The notes beneath the pieces were generated by a model. It had not been told where the DNA came from and ran no database searches. It saw only the letters and a program-made list of their open reading frames with translations. From positions 186,001-250,000 of the forward strand of contig NDFF03000055.1 in the NCBI GenBank assembly GCA_002150815.3: a stretch of 64,000 bases of DNA, read 5' to 3'. Shown here in pieces: positions 32,361-42,314 of this stretch (the stretch's first letter is position 1; every line of letters begins with the position of its first letter). A program made the translations under genes and the position numbers. This DNA is from Grammothele lineata. Its lineage: Eukaryota; Basidiomycota; Agaricomycetes; Polyporales; Polyporaceae.

Positions 32361-33261
32361 ATGACCGTGTAGTATGTGCTTGTATCGTCTTATGAGAGTT
32401 TAGAGTAAATGACAGACATTCTGGCTGTCTAGCTATACCCTCACATTCCTCCTCCTGGCCTCGGAGATGGCGACATTCTGCGTGCTCGTCTTCCCACTCC
32501 CTCATATGGTCCGCAAAAAGCTTTTCCACTTCCTCTCGGAAAGCCCCATCATCGCCAAACTCGCCTATGGTGTCAAGATCTCGTTTATGTACGTCGGCCT
32601 TCCGCGACTGATGTCACGTCCTTCGCTCACGTACATTCCTCATCAGTTTCGTCGCGATCCTGTTTGTGGACGCACTGCAGAGGATGTGGAGGGTCAGCGC
32701 CGAGTCCGATCTCGCAAAGTCAACAGGGTCGGGTGTGCAGGACGTACGCGGAGAGACCAATCTCGCTGCTCGTAAATTCTAGTGCGCCCCTCATCTCCAT
32801 TTTGTCTCGGCGTCGATTGTTCATTCATTCTCTTCAGCGCCCAGCGTAATGTGTACCTGACCGGGTTCTGTCTCTTCCTTTCCCTTGTCCTCACACGCAC
32901 ATTCTATATCCTCCTCGACCTCATTCATACCCAAGAAGAGTATGCCAAACTGAAGAGCGCTGTGAGCCACATTCACCGTTATCTGCATGCCACTATTCTA
33001 ACATACCTTCAGTCCGGAAAGTCTTCCGGCCCTGATCAGGCGAAGCAGATTGAGGACCTCAAGAAGAAGCTGTCCGCTGCTGAAGAGAAAGCGAAGGATT
33101 ACGGTAAGTGTACTGTCATAGTCTTATCTATGCCTAGCTAAGGAGGAATCCGCCCAGACATTGTCAAGAAGCAGGCTGAGCAGAATGCCAAGGAGTACGA
33201 CCGACTGGCGACGGAGTATAACGCTCTTAGTGGTGCTGTTTCCGACAAGCGTAAAGATTAA
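32361..33261 (+). CDS. BAP31/Yet3-like ER membrane protein
   Basis: Three-helix ER protein of the BAP31 family (yeast Yet1/Yet3), linked to protein sorting at the ER and translocon. The first exon is only 14 nt (ATG 32361, MTVY). After an intron it reads TLTFLLLASEMATFCVLV (helix 1), PHMVRKKLFHFLSESP, AYGVKISFM joined to FVAILFVDALQRMWRV (helix 2), then AQRNVYLTGFCLFLSLV (helix 3). The C-terminal half is a cytosolic coiled coil (KQIEDLKKKLSAAEEKA, then VKKQAEQNAKEYDRLA). It ends DKRKD, a weak form of a dilysine retrieval signal. About 200 aa, typical for fungal members. The start is chosen because the tiny exon joins in frame and gives the family N-terminus. Confidence 0.9.
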
Positions 33262-34047
33262 GCGTCGCCCCCACTTCTTTCTTGTGGCAACTAGGTCCGT
33301 TGGGTAACTAAGAATTGCTCGCTAGCTTTCTATATCGTGCACACCGTTTGCTATATAACGTCTGCCTACTGTAGTGTTCTAGGATTAGTCCCAAGCGGTA
33401 ACTAGTATTTGTTTGAATCCCCTGAAATCATCATGCAACTTGGAAACGTCCTCACACTCAGCAGCGTTGAGATGCGGTGTAGGGGTTCTGCTCATCTCTG
33501 CTTAAGTACGCCAAGACGCCACTGCAGGGTGCGTTTCTTGGCCCTCTCTACTTGTGACCATTGGCCGTGCAGTAGCGCATCGAGCCTCGAGAACAGCCAA
33601 CGAGATGCGTGCGAGCTCGGACAGGAAGGTGCCCAGAGTCCAACGCACGGCGGGGATTACCGGTTTTTCGGACCAAGAAAAATCGCTGGACAATGGTGGC
33701 TCGAGGAAGCCTTTTCTTCAAGTCACGTGTACTAGAAAAATCGATGAAAAGGCGACTAAAGGGTTTCGTTTTCCGCGATATTTCCCTTGTTTTAGGCATA
33801 TCGCCGAAAATGTTGCCTCGAGCCGCGGTTGCTCAGCCATTTTTCTTCGTCCCAAAAATCGGGAATCCCTGCCGTGACGTCAAGCATTGAAATTCGTTGA
33901 AGGGGTGTGAACAAGTAGTACGTAGAAACAAAAAACGACTCGGTTAGCCGATGAATCGGCTTGTAGCTGGCCTCGAATATCGGATTCCCAGACGCAGGTA
34001 ACGATGACCCAGGAGATTTACGACTTTCCCGCTATATGCCATGGTGC
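33262..34047. other. Intergenic region holding a MITE
   Basis: No gene recognised; the main content is the inverted-repeat element at 33646-33876. Confidence 0.6.
33646..33876. mobile_element. MITE with 61-bp terminal inverted repeats
   Basis: 231 bp. The left 61 bp and the reverse complement of the right 61 bp match at 50 of 61 positions without gaps. Both begin CACGGC, share AGAAAAAT in the middle, and end GGCTCGAGG. The element is flanked on both sides by ACG (33643-33645 and 33877-33879), a 3-bp target-site duplication. CAC-type ends plus a 3-bp duplication resemble non-autonomous CACTA-group elements, but no transposase is present, so the family is an inference. Confidence 0.78.
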
Positions 34048-35499
34048 TCACAAGATCGTCCACAGGAACGCGGCGAGAACCGCCGTGTATGCGACGGTGG
34101 TTATGCCACTACCACGAATCGAGGGAAGAGCACCGCTACCTGCACCGCCTGATCCGGTAGGCGAGGTGGTGCTGGCAGGTCCAGACGTGGACGCGGAGCC
34201 CGAAGCAGAGGAGCCGTTCACGGTGAAGACCTTGATGTACGACATCTCAAAGTAAGCGTTGTGGTAGTTCGTGTCGTTCAGATTCGGGACGTTCTCCAGG
34301 TACTGGTATATAGATTTAGTAAAGAGTGCGGAAAGTGAATGCCCTAGATGACGCACGCAGGTATCATTGAAGGTGGCGTCGCCACCCAATGGGCCACCAC
34401 AGGCCTGTTGGTAAATTTGGGGGTTTCCAGCCCTTGATGGGAAGAATAAGTTAGAGGCGATTGAATATCAGGACAGCGTGTATATATACCATTTGCCACA
34501 AAGGGTTATGTCTATGACGAGCTGCTGGGGATCAAAGAACTTGGTAACGTTGCAAGAGGTGGAAGACGGCCAAGCCGCGGAAGGGGTGCCCCACACCGAC
34601 GGGTCGACCGAGTTGTTCGTATTCGCGACAGAGTCAGGTATTGCGTTTCTCTAGACCATGAACTGTCAGAGGTACATATATATTTTCATAGGTACCAGCT
34701 GTGCTTACAGGCCAAAACCACGTACTTCGTCCGCGAAACGTGTGACCATCAGCTTCCTCAGCACAAAAAGATGGAGCACGAAGACTCACAAGATACCTGT
34801 CTCGTCGAACTGCGTGGCCCACACTCCTCCCCCATTGCTCGCAAAGGGCGCCCCAAAGCTCGCCTTCTGCTGCTCCATCACACTGCATCCTCCCGTAGGG
34901 TTGCCGGCCGTCCCTGAGCAGTCAGAGCTAACGGTCTTCCCAGTCTGCTTTGCTCCCGGATCCTGCGTACATCCTTCCGCTGTATGGAGCGTCATCTGGT
35001 TCGCCGTCGCGAGGTTGACCTGTTCAACGATGTCGATTTCCCCGCCATTAGGCCAGACGGCGGCCTTCGTCCAGAATCCGGGCCAGACCGAGCATCCATA
35101 TGGCACGTGTAGGGCATCGAAAAGAAAAACGGAGCCGAGAGGATAGAAATCCTTGGACTCCATGCGAACAGAGTTGCGTTTCTGCGTGTAGATGACGGAA
35201 GTCATGTTGTCGATGGTGACGATTGCATGCCCATTGTCGTCTACGTATGCGAGGTGAACCGCAGGGTCGGTCGCGTTAGAGAGCCAGTTAACATGACCTG
35301 TGAAAGTTCAGATCGATGTCATCAATGCACGCTAGCTGGAGAATAAATTGGACGAACCATCAGTCGTGTTGTCAAACCCGTCTAAGAAATTCCATCCCTG
35401 GAAGAAGCTTGACCCTGCGTACTCGTGCGCGAGGTTGAAGGCAGCGCGCACAACATGGGGACCTAAAAGGAGCGTCACAAACGAAACGAGGAGGTGCAT
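34048..35499 (-). CDS. GH16 beta-glucanase, GPI-anchored, copy 1
   Basis: Secreted family-16 glycoside hydrolase (about 370 aa), probably acting on beta-1,3/1,4- or 1,3/1,6-glucan in the wall. Signal peptide at ATG 35499 (MHLLVSFVTLLLGPHVVRA), then FNLAHEYAGSSFFQGW and FLDGFDNTTDG. Catalytic strand WPNGGEIDIVEQVN carries the ExDxxE motif (two catalytic Glu). Other family blocks: YGCSVWPGFWTKA, NQMTLHTAEGCTQ, GGGVWATQFDETGIL, WGTPSAAWPSSTSCN, FFDPQQLVIDITLCG and NAYFEMSYIKVFTV. The C-terminus is Ser/Gly-rich and ends in a hydrophobic tail (GITTVAYTAVLAAFLWTIL), the form of a GPI signal. Paralogous to the two plus-strand GH16 genes at 46-50 kb, with the same exon plan. Confidence 0.92.
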
Positions 35500-36494
35500 A
35501 TCAGCGTCCGCAAGAGACTATTGAAGAGTACGCGGGAGATTGGGGGAATCCTCAGGAAGAGCTACCTGGGCATATTTATGAACTGCATAGTAATTGTTGG
35601 GCGCGCGGGATCTAGGGTCTGTCGTATATGGAACGAGAACATGCTGTGGATGCGCGCTGGCGGAGGGTGTTTACGTTATACTTTGGATGACTCGACGAGG
35701 GTGCCTGGATTCTACATTGTCCGAGCGATATCAGCATTCACTAGGATCGCTACCGGCGTCGTTTGAGAAACCGCGGAAATGATACACATGTAGAGAACAT
35801 GATGGAGTTGACGAACCCGGTCATGAGAACGGTCTACAGGATGTCGAACATCTATCCTTCGGATCCCAGCCAGCATACAGGCGCCATAGGTCCTGGGCAA
35901 ACTGCAACAGTAAATTGGACGTTGACAGTACATATTCGATCTAAGTGGCAATCATGAAGAACTTAAGGACTTGCACTTACCCAGCTTGCTTCGGAGAAAG
36001 CATGCTAACCAGCTGAGACTCGGACAGGATTACGTGTATAGCGCCAGAGGCACAGCATACAGAGCATCAAGGGTTTGTCTCTGAACATGTGGAAGTAAGC
36101 TCCGTTGACACGAAGCAAGCGTGGAAGAAAACACACGCAATGTCAATGTGGTCGGATAGACGCGGCCGTAGCGAAGCGTGCATCGGAGGTTCCGAAAGGG
36201 CCGAGTACTTCCAAAGGCCAGTCTAAGGCAGCCAAAACATACACAGGTCGAGTAATGCTATCAGCGGCAGCAAAAGCTTCTGGAGAAGTGCTCCCGGTAC
36301 CGATGGTGGTCGGAATGAACGTGAACAGGCGCCGAAGTGCAACTGATGCGGTAATGAAGATTTCAGTGCACCAAAGTCCGCTTACTAGAATATTGGCGGA
36401 GATTGAAACATCTGTAGCAAACGCTTTACAGACGCCAAACATGATATGTTACTTCTCAAACGACTTCTTTCCGAGATGCTCTACTCTCTCAGCC
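35500..36494. other. Stretch without recognised gene upstream of GH16 copy 1
   Basis: A 205-codon plus-strand frame (36105-36722) overlaps the oxidoreductase 3' end, and a 99-codon minus-strand frame (36143-36442) lies under it. Neither could be identified. The minus frame is hydrophobic but lacks a clear membrane-protein or splice pattern. Confidence 0.4.
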
Positions 36495-37855
36495 TCAGGC
36501 CTTAGGAACCCTGACAACCACCTTGCCAACATGCTTCTGACTGTCCAGGTGCTCGTAGGCCGCCCGCAGGTCTTCAAAGTCAAACACTCTGTCAACGACA
36601 GGCCGCAACTTGGCTGCGACGATCAAGCGGTTCATGTCCTCGAACCTGTGTCGGGGACACCGTCAGTTGTGGGCACTGTCACGACATACGACGAATCACG
36701 TACTGCGTGCGCGAGCCGATAAGTATGCCGCGCATGATGATGCCTTTCCCCAAGACCGCAAGCGGCAGACTGCTCACGTCTGCTTGCTGCGAATGCCCAT
36801 TAAGTTAGTATTCGCGAGACATCACCTGCACGAACATCCACTCACCCCAGCGACGAACCCAATCACATCAATGGACCCGCCGTAGCGGGTGCAGTTCACG
36901 GACTTCATGATAGTGCCAGGGCCGCCAACCTCGATAACATGGTCCACGCCGCGTCCGCCAGTGATCTTCAACACCTCCTTGTCCCAGTCCGGCGTGGTCT
37001 TGTAGTTGATGAGATGTGACGCGCCCAGCTTCTTCGCAACTTCGAGTTTCTTGTCGGACGACGACGTCGCAATGACGGTCGCACCTGACGCCACAGCGAT
37101 CTGCAACCCGAAAATCGACACCCCTCCGGTTCCCTGGACGAGGACAACGTCGCCGCCCTTGAGCTTATTTGCTGAACCCAGTAGTGCATTGTAAGCCGTG
37201 AGCGCCGCACATGGAAGCGTCGAGGCCTCTTCATAACTCAAGTGCTCCGGGATCCGGACGAGTGCCTATACAACGTTAGATCATCGTCGCTCCCTCGGCA
37301 TTACTGGAACGCCTGCGTGCGGAGACATGACTTACGTGGGCGGGGAGTACCTTGTACTCGGTCAGGACACCATCGATGGGAGCGCCGAGGCCGGTCCTCT
37401 TGATCTCCTCCGTGACCTCTCCGAAGATATGGTCGGTCGCGAAGTTGGAGCAAACGCGCTCGCCGACGGCCCATCCTTGCACTTCGGCACCGAGAGCTAC
37501 AATTTCCCCGGCCATGTCAGAGCCGGGGACGACGTTCTCCTTCGCCCCGAGAGGGTACTTGCCCTTCGCGACGATGAGGTCGCGATACTGGCAGGACGGT
37601 GCGTGATACGCTATGAGGAATTGTAGGCTTAACTGGAGATGTAACTAGACTGACTTGAAGTGACACAGCATGAACTTTCACAAGTACTTCAATTGCCTTC
37701 AATTTCGGGATCGGCGCCTCGGACAATGTTAGATTGTGGAAACCATCGGCCTAGTCGTGTTACATCATAGACGGTCTGAGATCCGTTCTCGGAAGGGCGG
37801 TATAAATTCTTACCTTAGGCAAACGGTACTCGCGTGTCGTCTGAGGAATAGACAT
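36495..37855 (-). CDS. Zinc-free MDR oxidoreductase (quinone-reductase/ADH-like)
   Basis: Medium-chain dehydrogenase/reductase, about 350 aa, cytosolic and NAD(P)H-dependent. ATG 37855 gives MSIPQTTREYRLPKADG. The GroES-like half has IEVLVKVHAVSLQYRDLI and VPGSDMAGEIVALG, with no Cys/His zinc ligands at the usual alcohol-dehydrogenase sites, so a quinone-reductase-like mechanism is inferred. The nucleotide fold reads VVLVQGTGGVSIFGLQIA, VIATSSSDKKLEVAKKLG, INYKTTPDWDKEVL, GRGVDHVIEVGGPGT and GGSIDVIGFVAG. The end is QFEDMNRLIVAAKLRPVV and HVGKVVVRVPKA, stop 36495-36497. Several 50-60 nt introns. Substrate unknown. Confidence 0.88.
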
Positions 37856-37964
37856 GTTATACAGGAACTCCTTTGTCTTCTGTGGCAAGCAGGTGGATGT
37901 GTTAATAGGCAAGGGTGGAAACGGGTGGACGGTGATGATGTGCCCATGCCGACCCCCTGTCGGC

Positions 37965-37972
37965 CTTATATA
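37965..37972 (-). promoter_or_regulatory. TATA box of the MDR oxidoreductase
   Basis: TATATAAG on the minus strand, 110 bp upstream of the ATG at 37855. Confidence 0.65.
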
Positions 37973-38825
37973 TTCTCAAATCCCAGGCTACTTCTGGGCC
38001 CCGAATGAGCTCTCTTCTGCATCATTCGCGTCGTCTCTATGCTGGGCGTGCTTGGTAAGACGGTTGCTTTGTCATTCCCGATCTTCCCAACCTACGCAAG
38101 TATACTTCTGCAGAACACGTGGCTAGAAGTATGGCAGAATAAAATCCGAGGCGGGAATTCAGATGATGTCATACCGGCGTACTATATCGCTCATGCATTC
38201 GGTCGATCCTGAGCGCACCCGAGGTACCAACGGGATCGGAGCGCCGTGCTATTCCTGAATCCTGGAGTTGGAAAACACTCGACAGCGTGTACGAGACTCG
38301 TAGACGAGGTTGACATTCAGCAGCGCGGTCAGACGGAATCGGCCGGGGGAAGATACCTCTGAGCGACGTTCACTGGTCGATGTCATCAACGTTGACATGC
38401 CGGTGGCCGGTAGAATCTAAGGAGGGAAACGTGATGGCTTATTGAGAAATCTATGGATACGATGCTCTAACAGACTGCAATGTATACAAGGGACAATGAA
38501 GGGAACGAAAGAGCAGGAATGCGAGACGGAGATGTACAAATGCTATCATGCGGACATACGCGTGTAAATGGTAGTGGGAGATGTAGGTGACGCGGTTGGC
38601 TAGTGCCATCTATTAATCTATGGGTCCATAATGGTCATCAGCATGAACGAGTCGCCGCGCCGCGGCCTCCGTAACAGGACGGGATAGCGAATTCGAAAGC
38701 GTGTCGACGTGCAGACGTGAACGGAAACATGATTACCGAGGACGAGAGCGTGTGGCGGGGTTTCAAATCCGAGCCCCGAGGATTTGACCTGCGGGTTCCG
38801 GGACGCGGGGCGCTGGTGGAGATGG
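37973..38825. other. Intergenic stretch
   Basis: No gene recognised; an open minus-strand frame at 38618-38980 continues past the transporter stop but in the wrong frame. Confidence 0.5.
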
Positions 38826-41048
38826 TTAGTAGCGCGAGAATATCTTTGGTTCCCGCTTGAAACGGGCTTGAGCACATGAATGTCTGTCAGGCACGACGTA
38901 CAGGGTAAGGGGTTAAGGAGCATACCATAGAGGAGAGCTGTCGCGCCCAAAATTTGTAGGCTGCCCGAATACATAGACACTGCCAGCCAGCTGCCACCCG
39001 TTGCGCTGCGGATGGCACCCCCTAATGGGGCACCGGCGCTGTTACCTGAAGAAGTGGCCGAGATGTCAAGACGAGATGATGGAGATCCAGGGAGTAGAAC
39101 ATACCGGGCAGGTTAAAGAGCAGCATAAGACCCGAGAGGCCCGCAAGCCTTCCCGAGCCATATAGCTGCGCAGCGACGGCGGGAGATAGTGAGAGGAAGC
39201 AGCCACAAACGAGGCCGTACATGATAGCGAATGCCATCTACAGTCAGATGCACAATCGCAAGAGAGGGGGGAGGAAAGGGGACATGTAAGCAAACCCCCG
39301 GAAGGGGGGAGACAGCAGGAGGAAAGAAGGAAGAACACGAGTGCGTACGATGCCTGCGTAGTTCGTCACAAACGTCCAGACCAGGAGTTGTGTGAGGCCG
39401 GAGAGCATGATCACACTCCATAGGGCGTTCACAGGTCCAACTTGATCTGCGATGTAACCAACGACCGTGCGACCGAACGCGGCAGAGAAGTTGAGCATCG
39501 TGACCGGAAGGGCAGCCAACTTCAGGAAAGTGTGTGAGCTGAAGCCTGTACAGAGATAGGAGGCGAACGTACCAGAGGCGAGAGGCCTGGGATCTTCTCC
39601 TTTGCGTACGTGGGTAGGAAGAAGATGGGAGACAAGTAACCACTGAATGCATCGTTCGATCAGTGAGAACTCCCTTACTTTGATCCAAGCTAACGCACAA
39701 TACGGTGAAGAAGAAACAGACACCGAGACTCCAGAATACGGGGTCAGTAAAGAAGGACTTGTCAAACCACACGATCGGTTTCCTCTGCGACGGAGATCGC
39801 CTCTCCGAGATCATGAACCAGGCGGCGAACAGGAAGACGCCGTCGATGACGGTGTAAATTGCGAACGACTTTTTGAGGCCCAACGAGGAGAGCAAAACGC
39901 GGAATATCAGGGACGACACGGCACCGCCTGACATACGTGAAGTCAGGAGTCGCGCACACCACGCGACAGTAGGGTATACTACGCACCGATTGAACTACCG
40001 GCAACTACCATGCCAGTCGTGAGCGCACGGTACTTGAGGAACCATTGCGCGGGCAACGCCACCTGCGTTTGCGCTGTAAGTAGCATGCCCGAAGATCGAC
40101 ACATTCAATACACGCACAATGAGCGGGTACGCAAGCGCGTTCGCGATGCCCTGTACGATCGCCTACGGAGAAGCGTCAGTATTGATCATGACGTCAGGAT
40201 GTGCACACGCGGCCAGCGCACCATGACCACGAAAAAGTGCCAAAGCTGTGTCGAGAAAGTGCACAGGAGCATGCTCAGCGTCCAGAGAAAGCCGGCCGCG
40301 GCGAGGAACGGCTACTCGCGCATGCCATCAGCGACAAGTCCGCGGAGCTCCCGCGGTGTGAATCCGAACCTTATATCCACTATGTGTCCGAGGTTAGTGC
40401 GGATCGCGATCGGTCAGGGATGGTCAACGCACTAGCGGTCTGCAAGCTTTCCTGGAATCACGCTGAGCAGGGTCATGGTCTGTGAATGATAAGTGAATCC
40501 ATGGCGACCCTACCGCAAGCCACTACCCAGACACACCATGCCAGAGACGCTTCCAAGTGTACTGAGAAGGGCATCCGAGGCGTCGGGGAATACATGTGCT
40601 TTGAAGTATTCCTCCGTGACTCCCCAGACCTGGTATGACGGTGAGTACATCACACGAATACGGACGGGGGAGGCGGGGGAAGGTATCCGCTGCTCACAAG
40701 CCTTCATCCGCAAATGGGCGATCGCGGCGGGCATTGACGAGAATGCGTTCAATGCGTTCAGATGAAACATTTAATCGAGCGACACGGCGTATGGACGAGC
40801 ACGAGCACATACCCCCATCCTACTGTGGCGGCGGAATAGATCACACAGCCCAAGATGACCAGCCAGCCGCGGCCACCGTCAGGCGGAACGTCGAACATTT
40901 CCGCGTCAGTGACCTCAGCTGCGACGCCGCCCTTCTCGTACAAGGAGGGCGCAACAGAAGTCGCGGCGGAGAACGCGCCGGCATTTTTGAGGGCCTTGTC
41001 AATGAGCTCCGGCTCGACATGCGTCTTCTCCGAGCGGGGCGTGTCCAT
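38826..41048 (-). CDS. MFS transporter, monocarboxylate-porter (MCT/MCH) type
   Basis: Twelve-helix transporter of the fungal monocarboxylate/riboflavin porter group. ATG 41048 (MDTPRSEKTHVEPELID), an acidic N-terminus, then FDVPPDGGRGWLVILG, the PDGG-GW signature just before helix 1. Further landmarks: VFQEYFKAHVFPDAS, STLGSVSGM, AQWFLKYRALTTGMVVAGSSIGG (split by an intron), SLIFRVLLSSLGLKKSF, KSFFTDPVFWSLGVCFF, TMLNFSAAFGRTVVGYI, IADQVGPVNAL, MYGLVCGCFLSLSPAVA and GGAIRSATGGSWLAV. The last exon reads RFKREPKIFSRY before TAA 38826-38828, the usual basic tail of this group, which decides the final splice site. About 470 aa with many short introns. The substrate cannot be told. Confidence 0.87.
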
Positions 41049-41157
41049 CGTGACTGCTTGACCGATCTCGACGGGACAGGGGGCAGGCTGGGGAGACCCA
41101 GAAGACTCTGAAGAGGGGGAGGGACGAGGGGCGCACCCCCCGCCCGCCCGCGCTCGG

Positions 41158-41164
41158 TATATAT
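41158..41164 (-). promoter_or_regulatory. TATA box of the MCT-type transporter
   Basis: ATATATA on the minus strand, 110 bp upstream of the ATG at 41048, followed by a C/G-rich stretch. Confidence 0.55.
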
Positions 41165-42314
41165 GCGAGCGGGCCGTGTCTGCGATCCAATCGTGGCGCC
41201 CTTCCGGACGCTCTTCGCGACGACCCATGACTCGGACGGTGTCCCGCGGAGAGCCTGGGCTTCGCAGCGTGCCCGCGGGGCGGAGACTGCAGCAGTGATT
41301 TTGACGTCAACGATTGGTCGCGCGGGGATAGATATCGAACAAACCGCGCTCTCTGTGGCCGCCGCCGCCGACAATTGGAGGACCCGGAATGTCAGCTGCA
41401 CCGATCTGAGCCGGTCCGAGGGAAAAACTGACAAACCGCCAATGGGGTCCCAGAGCCGTAGAGACTCGTGCCGCAAATGTGCGATGGTTGCTTCGCATCT
41501 TCTCATGTCGTGATCCAGCCTGGATGACCTTGGCGTCGCGCCTCAAACTTTTCGTGTACGTAGCTGGCGTTCTGGTCCATGGCGGACTGAAGTTGAAGGA
41601 GCTGTCTATCTGTGTCGATCTGGAGTCGGTTGTGGCGGGCCTGAGTCGGGCAGCCGTCGGCAGAGGCACTGTAGGGAAGAATCTTCAGCGCCGGAAGCCC
41701 GGCCCGAGCACTTGAGACACAAATGGACATCCAACGAGATGACGAAGACGACGGAGGACAGAAACAGGTCTGTATGCGTCGCTAGGAGCTGGGTAGTCTC
41801 CGTAGCTGACCATATATGGGCATGGATGACAGTCGATCCATTTTTGATGGAGCTGGGTGAGCTGGCAGGAACTTCATTCATCTCGTCCGAAATAACCCCA
41901 CCGGCGTTTGTAGAAACAGGCTTTGACCCATCCTCCCTGAGTAGGGCGCTTCGGATCGTCCGCCGTACGGTCCGTGGACATTGAGTCCGGGGAGCAGACG
42001 ATGATTCTGGGGAAGACTCGCAGGTTACCGACGGCGATGCGCTCCACGAGAAGGCGCAGTCATGTATGAAGATCTGCACGGAGCATAAGCGAGAGGCTCG
42101 CATCCGCCTCGTCGTTCCAATCCGAGCCTAACTTACTTCCAACTGCCTGCGTGGGACCGACGGCGACTACATCTTGAGCCTGCACGCTACTATTTCAAGA
42201 GATATTGTGCTACATCTAGTCAAGAAACGCACGACAGCGCGACCTACACAACGTCCGCGCCCCCACAGGGCAAATGGGCTTCCCCGTGACCCCACCACCG
42301 CAGTACCCAAGGGC
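41165..42314. other. Intergenic stretch
   Basis: 1.1 kb without a recognised gene; the 120- to 165-codon minus-strand frames have no known motif. Confidence 0.45.

Noticed and set aside
38618..38980. Longer C-terminal extension of the MCT-type transporter
   Set aside because: It needs the intron after the last helix to be retained or a later acceptor. The acceptor giving RFKREPKIFSRY then TAA matches the usual basic tail of the family.
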